From: Clostridia bacterium
Lineage (GTDB): Bacteria > Bacillota > Clostridia > Oscillospirales > CAG-272
DNA: 19,797 nucleotides
Assembly: GCA_900754175.1 (NCBI GenBank)
Contig: CAAEBS010000023.1
Span: forward strand, 1 to 19,797
Reading direction: 5' to 3'
Position numbers and translations under genes: made by a program
In this document: in pieces, positions 5,104 to 12,136 of the stretch
How positions within the stretch are numbered: the first letter of the stretch is position 1
Layout: each line of letters begins with the position of its first letter
Notes under the pieces: generated by a model
The model's input: the letters and a program-made list of their open reading frames with translations, nothing else
Database searches by the model: none
What the model was told of the DNA's origin: nothing

Positions 5104-5685
5104 GTCAGAAATCTGTTGAACTTTACCGCACGGGCGGAATTCAGAACGTGGCTGGAGCTTTACCACGACCGGGAAAAAGAGTGCTGGATGGCGGTGAAGA
5201 AAGGGAAGTGTCCGCCGCAGGGGCAGATCTGGTATCTGGACGCTGTGGAAGAAGCCCTTTGCTTTGGCTGGATTGACACGCTGCACAAAAACGTGGACGG
5301 CGTGGATATGCAGAGGTTTACGCCACGCACGGCGAAAAGCCCGTGGTCGGAGCTGAACAAGGAGCGGTGCCGGCGCCTGGAAAGGCTGGGACTGATGACC
5401 GATGCGGGGCGTGCCGTTTTACCGGATATGTCGGTGGCGGGCTTTTCGGTTGACTCCGAAATACAGGGGGCGTTTTTACAGAATCCTGTGGTATGGGAAA
5501 ATTTTCAGCGTTTTCCGGCGCTGTATCAGAGAGTCCGGATTGATTCTATCCAGCGGGACAAGAAAAAAGACCGTCGGGTGTTTGACCGACGGTTGGAAAA
5601 GCTGATTGCAGAGTCTGCAAAAGGAAAAATGTTCGGCGACTGGAACAATTACGGTCGCTTATCTGACGGTGAAGAATTGCAATAA
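5098..5685 (+). CDS. YdeI/OmpD-associated (OmdA) family protein
   Basis: A 195-residue cytoplasmic protein. It shows the family pattern in order: 'LLNFTARAEFRTWLELYHDREKECW' near the N-terminus, 'YLDAVEEALCFGWIDTLHKNVDG', 'QRFTPRTAKSPWSELNKERCRRLERLGLM' and a C-terminal 'WENFQRFPALYQRVRID...KDRRVFDRRLEKLI' block. Relatives are called YdeI or bacteriocin-protection proteins, but the biochemical role is not established. The start ATG 5098 gives the usual family N-terminus; the GTG at 5083, overlapping the upstream stop, is the alternative. GGAGGGG lies three bases upstream. It is the last gene of the unit and converges with azlD 28 bases away; no clear terminator was seen between them. Confidence 0.88.
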   Translation: MEVRNLLNFTARAEFRTWLELYHDREKECWMAVKKGKCPPQGQIWYLDAVEEALCFGWIDTLHKNVDGVDMQRFTPRTAKSPWSELNKERCRRLERLGLMTDAGRAVLPDMSVAGFSVDSEIQGAFLQNPVVWENFQRFPALYQRVRIDSIQRDKKKDRRVFDRRLEKLIAESAKGKMFGDWNNYGRLSDGEELQ

Positions 5686-5713
5686 AAACGAAAGTTACAA
5701 AACGGCGGAAAGC

Positions 5714-6043
5714 TCAGAAAACAAAGTGCAGGAGCAACATATAGCAGACGGTGCCCGCCGCAATCGACAGGAGCATCTGGCGCTTCCAGAGGTGGACGCC
5801 GGCGGTTACCGCAATGCCGATCAGCTCGGGCAAGCCGTGCGAGCCTTGAAGAATATTGACGTCTTTGAGGCAGTAGATGACAAGCATTCCGAACACGGCG
5901 GAGGGCAGGACCTTGCCGAGGTAGCGGACGAAGGCGGGCGTTTGCCGATGCTCGCTGAACACGATAAACGGCAGAAAGCGGGTCAGCATGGTCCCGGCAA
6001 TACAAAGAAGAATGGTGATGATCTGTTGTGGGATTGTCATCAT
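5714..6043 (-). CDS. azlD: AzlD-type branched-chain amino acid exporter subunit
   Basis: A 109-residue integral membrane protein with about four hydrophobic helices. It has the AzlD family start (TILLCIAGTMLTRFLPFIVF) and the following 'YLGKVLPSAVFGMLVIYCLKDV' and 'LPELIGIAVTAGVHLW' blocks. With AzlC it would form the small subunit of an efflux system for branched-chain amino acids (azaleucine resistance in Bacillus). The start at 6043 overlaps the azlC stop by four bases (ATGA), and GGAGG (6051-6055) lies seven bases upstream. Because azlC is frameshifted, the pair may not function unless the shift is a sequencing error. Confidence 0.9.
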   Translation of the reverse strand: MMTIPQQIITILLCIAGTMLTRFLPFIVFSEHRQTPAFVRYLGKVLPSAVFGMLVIYCLKDVNILQGSHGLPELIGIAVTAGVHLWKRQMLLSIAAGTVCYMLLLHFVF

Positions 6044-6736
6044 TTTTTTACCTCCGCTTTCTCCAGCGGCTTTTTCAGCAGGGCAAGAATGGTGACGACG
6101 GCGATCATAGCGGGCAGGAGAAAGGAATCGGCGCCGAACAGGACGAGGCAGAGAAGCGATGCGCCAAGTCCGATCAGGGCGGGAATGTGGCATTTTTCCT
6201 TGCGCCACTGATCCAGGAAGATGACTACGAACATGGCGGTCATGACGAAGCCGATGCCGGTGGTGTCAAAGTGCAGAAGGGAGCCGATCAGCCCGCCGAT
6301 AGTGGCACCGGAAACCCAGTAGAGTTGGTTGAGCAGGGTGACGAAAAACATGAAACCAGCCCCGGTCCACGTCCTCGGGGATTTTGGCGGTGTAGTTGAT
6401 AGAAAAGGTCTCGTCGCACATTCCGAAGATCAGATAGAATTTCTTCCACCCCAGTCCCTTGAACTTGTCCAGCATGGAAATGCCGTAGAAAATGTGCCTT
6501 GCCTGGATGAGCAGGGTCATGATGAACACCGAAACGGGGGCAAACGGGCTTAACAGCATTTCCACCGTTACAAATTCCAGCGAACCGCCGTAGATCAGCA
6601 GGCTCATGACCATGGGGTAGACAAAGGAAAAGCCGGAGGCGTTCATGTAAATGCCATATGCCATGCTCAGAAACCAGAAGCCGGCAAAAATCGGGAGCGT
6701 GTAGGGAAATGCCGCTTTCAGTGCTTTGCGTTTCAT
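6040..6736 (-). pseudogene. azlC: AzlC-type branched-chain amino acid permease, broken by a frameshift
   Basis: The gene reads from ATG 6736 (MKRKALKAAFPYTLPIFAGF...) in one frame to about 6355: typical AzlC helices, 'YGGSLEFVTVEMLLSPFAP', 'ARHIFYGISML', 'FGMCDETFSINY', 'KIPEDVDRGWF'. It then continues in another frame from 'MFFVTLLNQLYWVSGATIGGLIGSLL' to the stop at 6040. Removing one base from the TTT run (AAA at 6353-6355 on the given strand) joins the halves as RGWF-MFFVTLL without loss. The whole product would be about 232 residues, normal for AzlC, the large exporter subunit. AAGGAG precedes the start by five bases. Either an inactivating indel or a sequencing error explains it; no slippery heptamer for programmed shifting was recognised. 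Confidence 0.85.
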
Positions 6737-6779
6737 AAAATCTCCTTGAAATAACGGATAGCTGTTTGGAACAAGGACA

Positions 6780-6808
6780 AGTATATCACGATGATGGGTG
6801 TTTGTCAG
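6780..6808 (-). promoter_or_regulatory. Sigma-A promoter of azlCD
   Basis: On the minus strand CTGACA (6808-6803) and TATACT (6785-6780) are 17 bases apart, about 45 bases upstream of the azlC start. Confidence 0.7.
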
Positions 6809-6818
6809 GTGGGGAGGC

Positions 6819-6850
6819 GGGGGAAACTTTTCTCCAGAAAAGTTTCCCCC
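6819..6850. repeat. Dispersed inverted repeat, copy 1
   Basis: A perfect 15-bp inverted repeat (6819-6833/6836-6850) with arms GGGGGAAACTTTTCT and a CC centre. The core AAACTTTTCT..AGAAAAGTTT is shared with the element at 19695-19726. It lies ten bases beyond the GH2 stop and could end or stabilise that transcript, but it has no T run. Its presence at two unrelated sites marks it as a REP-like dispersed element. Confidence 0.8.
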
Positions 6851-6860
6851 GATACTACTC

Positions 6861-8594
6861 TCAGTCTTCAATAGCCGCTTTTCTGCGGTTGACCTCACGG
6901 AAGAACGAAACGTCGCATTTCGGCGTGCGGTCGTAGGTGTATAACCCGTTGGTTTCCTGCTCCACATCGTAGAGCTGAGTGTAGCAGAAGCCGAACATAC
7001 AGGGATTGTCCAGCAGAATATCGGTCAGCCCACGGTAGCGCTCCCGGAATTCCTCTATGCTGTGCGGGGCGTCGCCATAGCCCCATGCCTCGGAAAGCCC
7101 GGAGTTCACATCCCACTTGATGCCGCCGTATTCGCTGACAAAGAAAGGCTGTCCGTGCCGGTAATCGCCCTGGTGCAGAACAGACTTGACGTGGTGATTC
7201 CGGAATTCTCCGGTGATCTGCTCGGGCGTGGGGAGGGCAAAGATCTGCCCGAACTTTTCGGGCGACTGGATGTAATCGTGCAGATCGTAAATGTCGGTCT
7301 TTACATGATAAGCACCGCTGGTGTCAATGCAGGGACGGGTGGGGTCGTAAGCCTTTGTCTGCTCGTACAGAGAGAGCAGAAGCCGGTCGTCCTGCTTTCT
7401 GCCGTCGTAGTCCCACGTTTCGTTGAGGGGCGCCCAACCGACGATGGACGGGTGGTTGAAATCCCGCTTCAGCGCCTCACGCCACTCCGACAGAAAAGCC
7501 GGAAGAGCGGAAATGTCGGAATAGTCGATGCCCCAGTTGCCGTATTCGCCCCATACCAGATAGCCCATGCGATCGCAATGGTAAAGAAAGCGTGGCTCAA
7601 AAACTTTCTGATGCAGACGGGCGCCGTTGAAGCCTGCCTCCTGCGAAATGCGGATGTCACGGATCAGCGCTTCCTCGCTTGGCGCCGTGTAAACGCCGTC
7701 GGGGTAATACCCCTGGTCAAGTACCAGACGCTGAAATACCGATTTCCCGTTAATCAGGAAACGATAGCCGTCGAGCGCAAGACTTCTCATGCCGAAATAG
7801 GAAGAAACACGGTCGTCCCCGTAGGTGAGCGACAGATCGTAAAGCCGCCCGTTGCCGACTTCCCACATGTGCAGCTCGGAGAGCGCCATGGTGCCAATCA
7901 CCGTCCCGCCGTGAGCCGAACGGAGGCGAAGCGTGCCGACCGGCTTTCCTTCATAAAACGCCTCTGCCGTGAGATCGCCGCCGCCGCAAAGCTCCGCTTC
8001 CAGCGTCAGGGCTGAATTTTCCGGGTCAGGGAACAGCCGGAAGCTTTTTATGTAAACCTCCGGAACGTGCTCCAGCCATACCGTTTGCCAGATCCCGGTC
8101 ACGCGGGTGTAGTAACAACGGTGGGAGTGGTATTCCCGGGACTGCTTGCCATGCCCGAAAAGGGGATTCCGGTCGTCGTCGATTGCGCATACGCACAGGC
8201 TGTTGACCCCAGCCCGGATATGTCCGGTCAGATCCACCGTAAAGGAAGCGTAGCCGCCAAGGTGCGTGCCGACCTCCTTGCCGTTCAGGAAAATATGCGC
8301 CTCATGGTCCACGGCGCCAAAGTGCAGAAGCACCCTGCCGCCGTGCCAGCCCTCCGGAACCGTGACGTCCCGGCGGTACCAGACGCAGTTCAGAAAATCA
8401 CGGTTTTCCACGCCGGAAAGCCTGCTTTCGGGGCAGAAAGGAACGAGGATCCTGCCCTCCAGATGCTCCTGCTCGTACAGCCGGCGTGCCATGCCGCTGA
8501 CGCCGCTGTCAAGGCAGAACTCCCATTCTCCGTTCAGATTGATCCACTCTGCACGCTCGCACTGGGGGTGCGGATGCTCAGGTCTCGGAATCAT
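6861..8594 (-). CDS. Glycoside hydrolase family 2 (beta-galactosidase/beta-glucuronidase type)
   Basis: A 577-residue enzyme with no signal peptide, so probably cytoplasmic. The order is as in GH2: an N-terminal jelly-roll sugar-binding domain (about 15-175, 'INLNGEWEFCLD', 'CVWYRRDVTVP', 'FGAVDHEAHIFLNGKEVGTHLGGY'), an immunoglobulin-like domain (about 178-270), and a TIM barrel (about 275-570). The general acid/base is Glu392 in 'GWAPLNETWD' and the nucleophile Glu488 in 'FFVSEYGG'. Both are present, so it should be active on a beta-linked sugar. At 577 residues it lacks the C-terminal domains of LacZ. AAGGAG (8601-8606) precedes ATG 8594 by six bases. It lies downstream of an AraC regulator, has its own consensus promoter, and probably degrades oligosaccharides imported by the cell. 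The exact substrate cannot be read. Confidence 0.93.
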   Translation of the reverse strand: MIPRPEHPHPQCERAEWINLNGEWEFCLDSGVSGMARRLYEQEHLEGRILVPFCPESRLSGVENRDFLNCVWYRRDVTVPEGWHGGRVLLHFGAVDHEAHIFLNGKEVGTHLGGYASFTVDLTGHIRAGVNSLCVCAIDDDRNPLFGHGKQSREYHSHRCYYTRVTGIWQTVWLEHVPEVYIKSFRLFPDPENSALTLEAELCGGGDLTAEAFYEGKPVGTLRLRSAHGGTVIGTMALSELHMWEVGNGRLYDLSLTYGDDRVSSYFGMRSLALDGYRFLINGKSVFQRLVLDQGYYPDGVYTAPSEEALIRDIRISQEAGFNGARLHQKVFEPRFLYHCDRMGYLVWGEYGNWGIDYSDISALPAFLSEWREALKRDFNHPSIVGWAPLNETWDYDGRKQDDRLLLSLYEQTKAYDPTRPCIDTSGAYHVKTDIYDLHDYIQSPEKFGQIFALPTPEQITGEFRNHHVKSVLHQGDYRHGQPFFVSEYGGIKWDVNSGLSEAWGYGDAPHSIEEFRERYRGLTDILLDNPCMFGFCYTQLYDVEQETNGLYTYDRTPKCDVSFFREVNRRKAAIED

Positions 8595-8634
8595 ATGCCA
8601 CTCCTTTTTCAGATGATTTTATTTCTTGATTTTT

Positions 8635-8663
8635 ATTATACAGGAAAGCGCAGGGGATGTCAA
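8635..8663 (-). promoter_or_regulatory. Consensus sigma-A promoter of the GH2 gene
   Basis: On the minus strand TTGACA (8663-8658) and TATAAT (8640-8635) are both perfect with a 17-base spacer, about 40 bases before the start codon. Confidence 0.9.
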
Positions 8664-8680
8664 CGACGAAAATCAATCAA

Positions 8681-8711
8681 ATTTTGCGTAAAAAACTAAG
8701 AGATTTGCGCA
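8681..8711 (-). promoter_or_regulatory. Possible AraC-type operator upstream of the GH2 promoter
   Basis: TTTGCG(t/c)A occurs at 8683-8690 and again at 8704-8711, exactly 21 bases apart, i.e. on the same face of the helix. It begins about 20 bases upstream of the GH2 -35. AraC-family activators typically bind two direct half-sites spaced this way next to a -35 element. The half-site match is short, so this is a suggestion. Confidence 0.35.
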
Positions 8712-8875
8712 GGATTCTGCCAGGGCGCAGGAAGAACGCCCGGAAATTACCAGATGCGCTTTGCAGAGAGCGGAAACCTTTGATTTCTGAGACTTTTCGG
8801 GAAAATCGGAAGCTCTGAAAGAGCAAAATGAGCGAAAATGTTAGTATTGGAGAAAGATTTTGATTTGTTATAGTA

Positions 8876-8904
8876 TTTACATCAGTTGTGCGATTTGCTA
8901 TAAT
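8876..8904 (+). promoter_or_regulatory. Plus-strand promoter pointing into the 3' end of araC
   Basis: TTTACA (8876-8881) and TATAAT (8899-8904) are 17 bases apart. The only thing downstream on this strand is the antisense of the AraC gene (8943-9806), preceded by AAAGGGG and a GTG at 8930 that opens a 32-codon frame. The stretch 8595-8942 otherwise holds the GH2 promoter, the possible operator and the araC terminator, and no gene that I can support. Confidence 0.6.
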
Positions 8905-8922
8905 AAGAAGCGGAAAGGGGAT

Positions 8923-8957
8923 AAAAATTGTGAAAATCAAGCTCACGCCTTTTTCAC
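8923..8957 (-). terminator. Intrinsic terminator at the end of the AraC gene
   Basis: On the minus strand GTGAAAA-AGGC (8957-8947) pairs with GCTT-(GA)-TTTTCAC (about 8942-8930) around a GTGA loop, followed by AATTTTT. The hairpin overlaps the last four codons and stop of the gene. Confidence 0.5.
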
Positions 8958-9806
8958 AGGCTCTTTTACGTCCTCTTTTTCCTTGCGATTGCGGATCGAC
9001 GTCGGCGTTTTGCCGGTGTTCCGCTTGAAGAAAGAATAAAAGTAGTATTCGCTTTCAAAGCCGCAATGCAAAGCGATTTCCCGAATGGTGAGCGGCGTGT
9101 TGGCAAGCATATCCACCGCACTGGAGAGCCGGCAGTTTACCACCGCCTGGTGCACCGAAACGCCCACGAATTTCCGGAAATCCCGGTCGAGCTTGGCACG
9201 GCTGATGTGAAATTCCCGTGCGATGCTCTCGGAGGAAATATCGTCCGCCAGGTGCAGGTAGATGTAGCGCAGGATGTTCACGATGTAGTGGTCGGTGGAG
9301 CCGTAGAGTATCCTTTCCCCGGGCGGCACCATGCGGTCCAGCGTGGCGACGAAAGTGCCGAACAGCATGAGCTTTTCGGCAAGGGAGGCGGACGGCGCCA
9401 GGATCCGGTCGAACAGCCCGGAGAGGTTTTCGGCGTCCGGGTCGCTCAGCGGAAAGACGCAGTTGGAATATTTCCGCAGAAAGGCGTCCGACAGCAGGGA
9501 ATCGTCAAACAACGTGGTGATGTGCTCACTGAAAAAGAGAACGTAGCGCTCAAAGTGGTCGTCCTCACCCGGTGCATGGAGCATGGAGTGGATAGCAAAG
9601 GGGGCGCTGATGATGACGTTCGGCGTGTTCATGGTGATGGTTCTGCCGTTGATGGTGATAGACTGATTGCGGTGCTCGTTGCAGAAGTAGATCTCGTAAT
9701 GCGGATGATAATCCCGGGAATCGTTGTGCGTCGGCTTGCAGATGAGCTTGTGCTCGGCAAGAAGCATTTCGTTTTCCGCCAGACGGTTTTTGAACAGATA
9801 TTTCAT
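8943..9806 (-). CDS. AraC-family transcriptional regulator
   Basis: A 287-residue regulator. The N-terminal half is a cupin-like sensor: 'DYHPHYEIYFCNEHRNQSITINGRTITMN', with the His/Tyr pattern of sugar-sensing AraC proteins, then 'VIISAPFAIHS'. Residues 175-275 form the double helix-turn-helix: 'DDISSESIAREFHISRAKLD' is the first HTH, and 'LTIREIALHCGFESEYYFYSFFKRNTGKTP' the second with the family signature. The C-terminus is very basic. ATG 9806 is preferred over a longer frame because a near-perfect site (GGAGGTGAT) ends seven bases before it. It probably activates the neighbouring GH2 gene downstream and perhaps the divergent surface locus. It has its own consensus promoter. Confidence 0.93.
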   Translation of the reverse strand: MKYLFKNRLAENEMLLAEHKLICKPTHNDSRDYHPHYEIYFCNEHRNQSITINGRTITMNTPNVIISAPFAIHSMLHAPGEDDHFERYVLFFSEHITTLFDDSLLSDAFLRKYSNCVFPLSDPDAENLSGLFDRILAPSASLAEKLMLFGTFVATLDRMVPPGERILYGSTDHYIVNILRYIYLHLADDISSESIAREFHISRAKLDRDFRKFVGVSVHQAVVNCRLSSAVDMLANTPLTIREIALHCGFESEYYFYSFFKRNTGKTPTSIRNRKEKEDVKEPVKKA

Positions 9807-9898
9807 GGTATCACCTCCGTTGTGATTGAAAAACACAGGATGCGTTATACATAAACCGGTAAATTTTATGAAAAATGATTGAATATCACAGTAAGGCT

Positions 9899-9927
9899 AT
9901 TATAGCACGCTTTTCTTCCGCTGTCAA
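9899..9927 (-). promoter_or_regulatory. Consensus sigma-A promoter of the AraC gene
   Basis: On the minus strand TTGACA (9927-9922) and TATAAT (9904-9899) are perfect with a 17-base spacer. The leader is about 85 bases. The rest of 9807-10056 shows no convincing plus-strand sigma-A promoter for the divergent beta-helix gene, which suggests an activator-dependent or alternative-sigma start there. Confidence 0.9.
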
Positions 9928-10056
9928 GAGCATGGCGGAAAGATAAAGACAGGAGAGACAAAATTCCGGTCCGGCAAGGTCTGGGAAGTGCGGGAATCCG
10001 GATTTTGATAGAACCCCACAGCGACAAAAAAATATTTTCAGGAGGAGTTTTTACCA

Positions 10057-11886
10057 ATGAAAGTCAAAAAAATTGTCAGCGTGGTGCTGACGGCAGTGCT
10101 TGTGGCACTGATGCTTCCCATGAATATCCTGCCGGTTTCGGCGGCGGAACTGCCGACGACTTTTGCGGAGGATACTGTGGCGTATGTTGTGGAGCCGGAC
10201 GGTTCCTACTATACTGCCGGTGGAGACAGTGTAGTTGAATTCAAAAATATCCGTGAAGCGGTTCTTTCTTTGCGTTATGGCGTAAATGGAACCGAAAACG
10301 ATGGTGACGAAGCACCGGACGGCTCTACGGTTGTAATGGTTAAGGATGATAATACCGGTTGGACTGCCAATATCAACCTTTATTCCAATGTGACCATTGA
10401 GGGAAACGGATATACGGTTACCTGCGTATCTACCTCTTCCAATTTTATACCGAATGACAATTCAACTGCTTCAAAACGCACCGGAAAGGTTGTGACGATC
10501 AATAATTTGAAGTGGGTTGCTTCCAAAGCAACGGCTTTCTCACCGAGAACGGGAGTTACTTTGGTTCTTAATGATTGTGAAGTTACAGCTTCAAAGAACT
10601 GTATTTTGGGGCAGACCGATTCCAAAACGGTGATTCGTGGCGGAAAATATGTTAGCAATACAAACACGGTTTCGGCTGACTCAGCCTCGGTTGTTATTTA
10701 CGATGGCTTCTTTGAAGGGAATGGCGATATAGTGCTTGATGCAACTCAAAGCACGGCAACAACTGCTGAAAATGAAGTAACGACTTCCATTACCGTATAC
10801 GACGGAACCTTTATCAATCGCAAGGAGGCTACTTCGGCTTCTTTTGCAGTAAGACCTCGTAAGGGAGCGATGACCAAGATTTACGGTGGGGAATTTGTTT
10901 CCTATGGCGCTCCTATCGGTGTAGGTGAAACCGGAAACGGTGGCTGGCTGTATGTCTTTGGCGGAAGCTTCAAGAAAATTGCGGCTGACGGTTATAATAC
11001 GGTGGATTTCAATGTAACTGCATCCAGTGCGGCGGCTAAAAACATTTATCTGTATGGCGGAGAGTATTATACCGGAAAGACGACAGATGCTTCTTTGCTT
11101 GCAGGCGCTTATAAAACATATGAAGATGCCAAATACAATCGGGTCAATCCGGAAGCGTTGACGATCACGCAAGGGGAAACGACCGATACTTATACGGACA
11201 AAAAGGTAACCGATTTTCAGTTCCAGTGCAAAACCACTATTTCCTACGACCTGACAGGGGACACGACGGCGGCTCTTTCGGTCACACTTCCGGGTGGTCT
11301 TACGGTCGGAACCGACAGCGCTTACCGTGCCTTTGACCGCATTGCCTGCGACGGCTCGACCGTGGCACTTCTGGCGGATATCACCGACACGGTGAAGGCT
11401 CCTGCGCTGGACGCTCTGACGGTGGACTACGACGGTCACACGGCTGCGGCTCTGGACCTCTCCGCCTGCACGAACCTTACCGAGATCAAGGCAGACACCA
11501 TGCTCTTTACGGGCGCTGATTATTTCCAGCTTGCAAACAGCAATGAAACCTCCACCGACATCCGGTTCGTTACGGCAATCGACAAGGTGGAAAGTGCAGA
11601 GTACGTCAAGGCAGGATTTCTGATATCGCTTGGCAACCGGACCCCGAGGATGGGCGGTGCCAAGGTGATTGCCACAGAGACCCGTGAGGTCTACACTTCG
11701 CTGAGAGCGGCTGAAGAGGACGTGGCGGCGCCTGACGGAGCTTACTGGCTGGCGTGTGCAGTACGGGGAATTCCGGCGGACGCATACGACACGGTCATCT
11801 GGATCAGACCGTATGCGGTGGACGCCGATGGCAACGTCGTTTACGGCGCAAGTTTCGCTGTCTGCGTGGCAGATGTTTGGGGCTGA
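10057..11886 (+). CDS. Secreted beta-helix surface protein, mosaic composition
   Basis: A 609-residue exported protein. Residues 1-30 form a Sec signal peptide (KK, hydrophobic core, VSA-A cleavage). Residues about 48-370 look like a right-handed parallel beta-helix: repeated turns with 'IYGGEF', 'VFGGSF', 'LYGGEY', and 'VTIEGNGY', 'VTINNL', 'LVLNDCEV'. Residues 388-609 are a different C-terminal region with an LRR-like turn (LDLSACTNLTEI) and a module beginning TDIRFVTAID and ending 'DGNVVYGASFAVCVADV', a pattern I know from clostridial surface proteins. There is no LPXTG and no C-terminal anchor. AGGAGGAG precedes the ATG. Bases about 10200-11215 are AT-richer than both ends: two lines counted at 38-40% GC against 57-68% outside. 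It may bind or cleave glycan; no catalytic residues can be assigned. Confidence 0.85.
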   Translation: MKVKKIVSVVLTAVLVALMLPMNILPVSAAELPTTFAEDTVAYVVEPDGSYYTAGGDSVVEFKNIREAVLSLRYGVNGTENDGDEAPDGSTVVMVKDDNTGWTANINLYSNVTIEGNGYTVTCVSTSSNFIPNDNSTASKRTGKVVTINNLKWVASKATAFSPRTGVTLVLNDCEVTASKNCILGQTDSKTVIRGGKYVSNTNTVSADSASVVIYDGFFEGNGDIVLDATQSTATTAENEVTTSITVYDGTFINRKEATSASFAVRPRKGAMTKIYGGEFVSYGAPIGVGETGNGGWLYVFGGSFKKIAADGYNTVDFNVTASSAAAKNIYLYGGEYYTGKTTDASLLAGAYKTYEDAKYNRVNPEALTITQGETTDTYTDKKVTDFQFQCKTTISYDLTGDTTAALSVTLPGGLTVGTDSAYRAFDRIACDGSTVALLADITDTVKAPALDALTVDYDGHTAAALDLSACTNLTEIKADTMLFTGADYFQLANSNETSTDIRFVTAIDKVESAEYVKAGFLISLGNRTPRMGGAKVIATETREVYTSLRAAEEDVAAPDGAYWLACAVRGIPADAYDTVIWIRPYAVDADGNVVYGASFAVCVADVWG

Positions 11887-11912
11887 TTGGGAAAGAAAGG
11901 CGGTAAAAGCAG

Positions 11913-12068
11913 ATGAAAAATACAATGCGTAAATTTTATGAGGTTCCCGCAGTTTCCTTTCTGAACACCTGCGAGGAGGACGTCATGCTGGCAAGCACCG
12001 AAAGCTATGACGACGATGCGGCGGAGGTGTACGGCATTTCCTGGGAAGATCTTTCCAAGACCAGATAA
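11913..12068 (+). CDS. 51-residue small acidic protein between the two beta-helix genes
   Basis: The product begins MKNTMRKFYEVPAVSFLNTC and continues EEDVMLASTESYDDDAAEVY, ending GISWEDLSKTR. The layout is a basic start, a Y-E-x-P-x-V-x-F block, an E-D-V-M-x-A-S block and an acidic tail. I know this layout from many short uncharacterised proteins in gut bacteria (pattern Y-E-x-P-x-hydrophobic...E-D-V-h-x-x-S). There is no signal peptide or membrane helix. It starts 26 bases after the first beta-helix stop with AAGG/GGCGG upstream, and the second beta-helix gene follows after 68 bases. Cotranscription is likely. It might be a secreted-peptide precursor, a chaperone or a regulator; the function is unknown. 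Confidence 0.7.
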   Translation: MKNTMRKFYEVPAVSFLNTCEEDVMLASTESYDDDAAEVYGISWEDLSKTR

Positions 12069-12082
12069 CGACAGAATTTTTT

Positions 12083-12106
12083 CCGCCGCCCCACGGCGGG
12101 CGGCGG
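12083..12106 (+). other. GC-rich intercistronic hairpin
   Basis: A 9-bp perfect all-GC stem CCGCCGCCC/GGGCGGCGG (12083-12091/12098-12106) with a CACGGC loop. T6 lies before it and CTTAAAAA after it, so no T run follows in the direction of transcription. It is more likely an RNA stabiliser or partial attenuator than a full terminator. Confidence 0.65.
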
Positions 12107-12136
12107 CTTAAAAATACAAAAAACGGAGGAAAACAC

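Noticed and set aside
7062..8015. 317-codon plus-strand open frame opposite the GH2 gene
   Set aside because: It lies fully antisense to a gene with clear catalytic residues, and it has no family pattern; it is a by-product of GC-rich codon use.
8677..8946. 89-codon minus-strand frame between the AraC and GH2 genes
   Set aside because: No ribosome site or family pattern, and it covers the possible operator, the plus-strand promoter and part of the araC terminator region.
8930..9028. 32-codon plus-strand frame from GTG 8930
   Set aside because: It has a fair ribosome site and promoter, but after about ten codons it is pure antisense of araC. It is reported as a promoter oddity, not as a gene.
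10681..11925. 414-codon minus-strand open frame opposite the first beta-helix gene
   Set aside because: Shadow of the beta-helix gene; biased composition and no recognisable domain.
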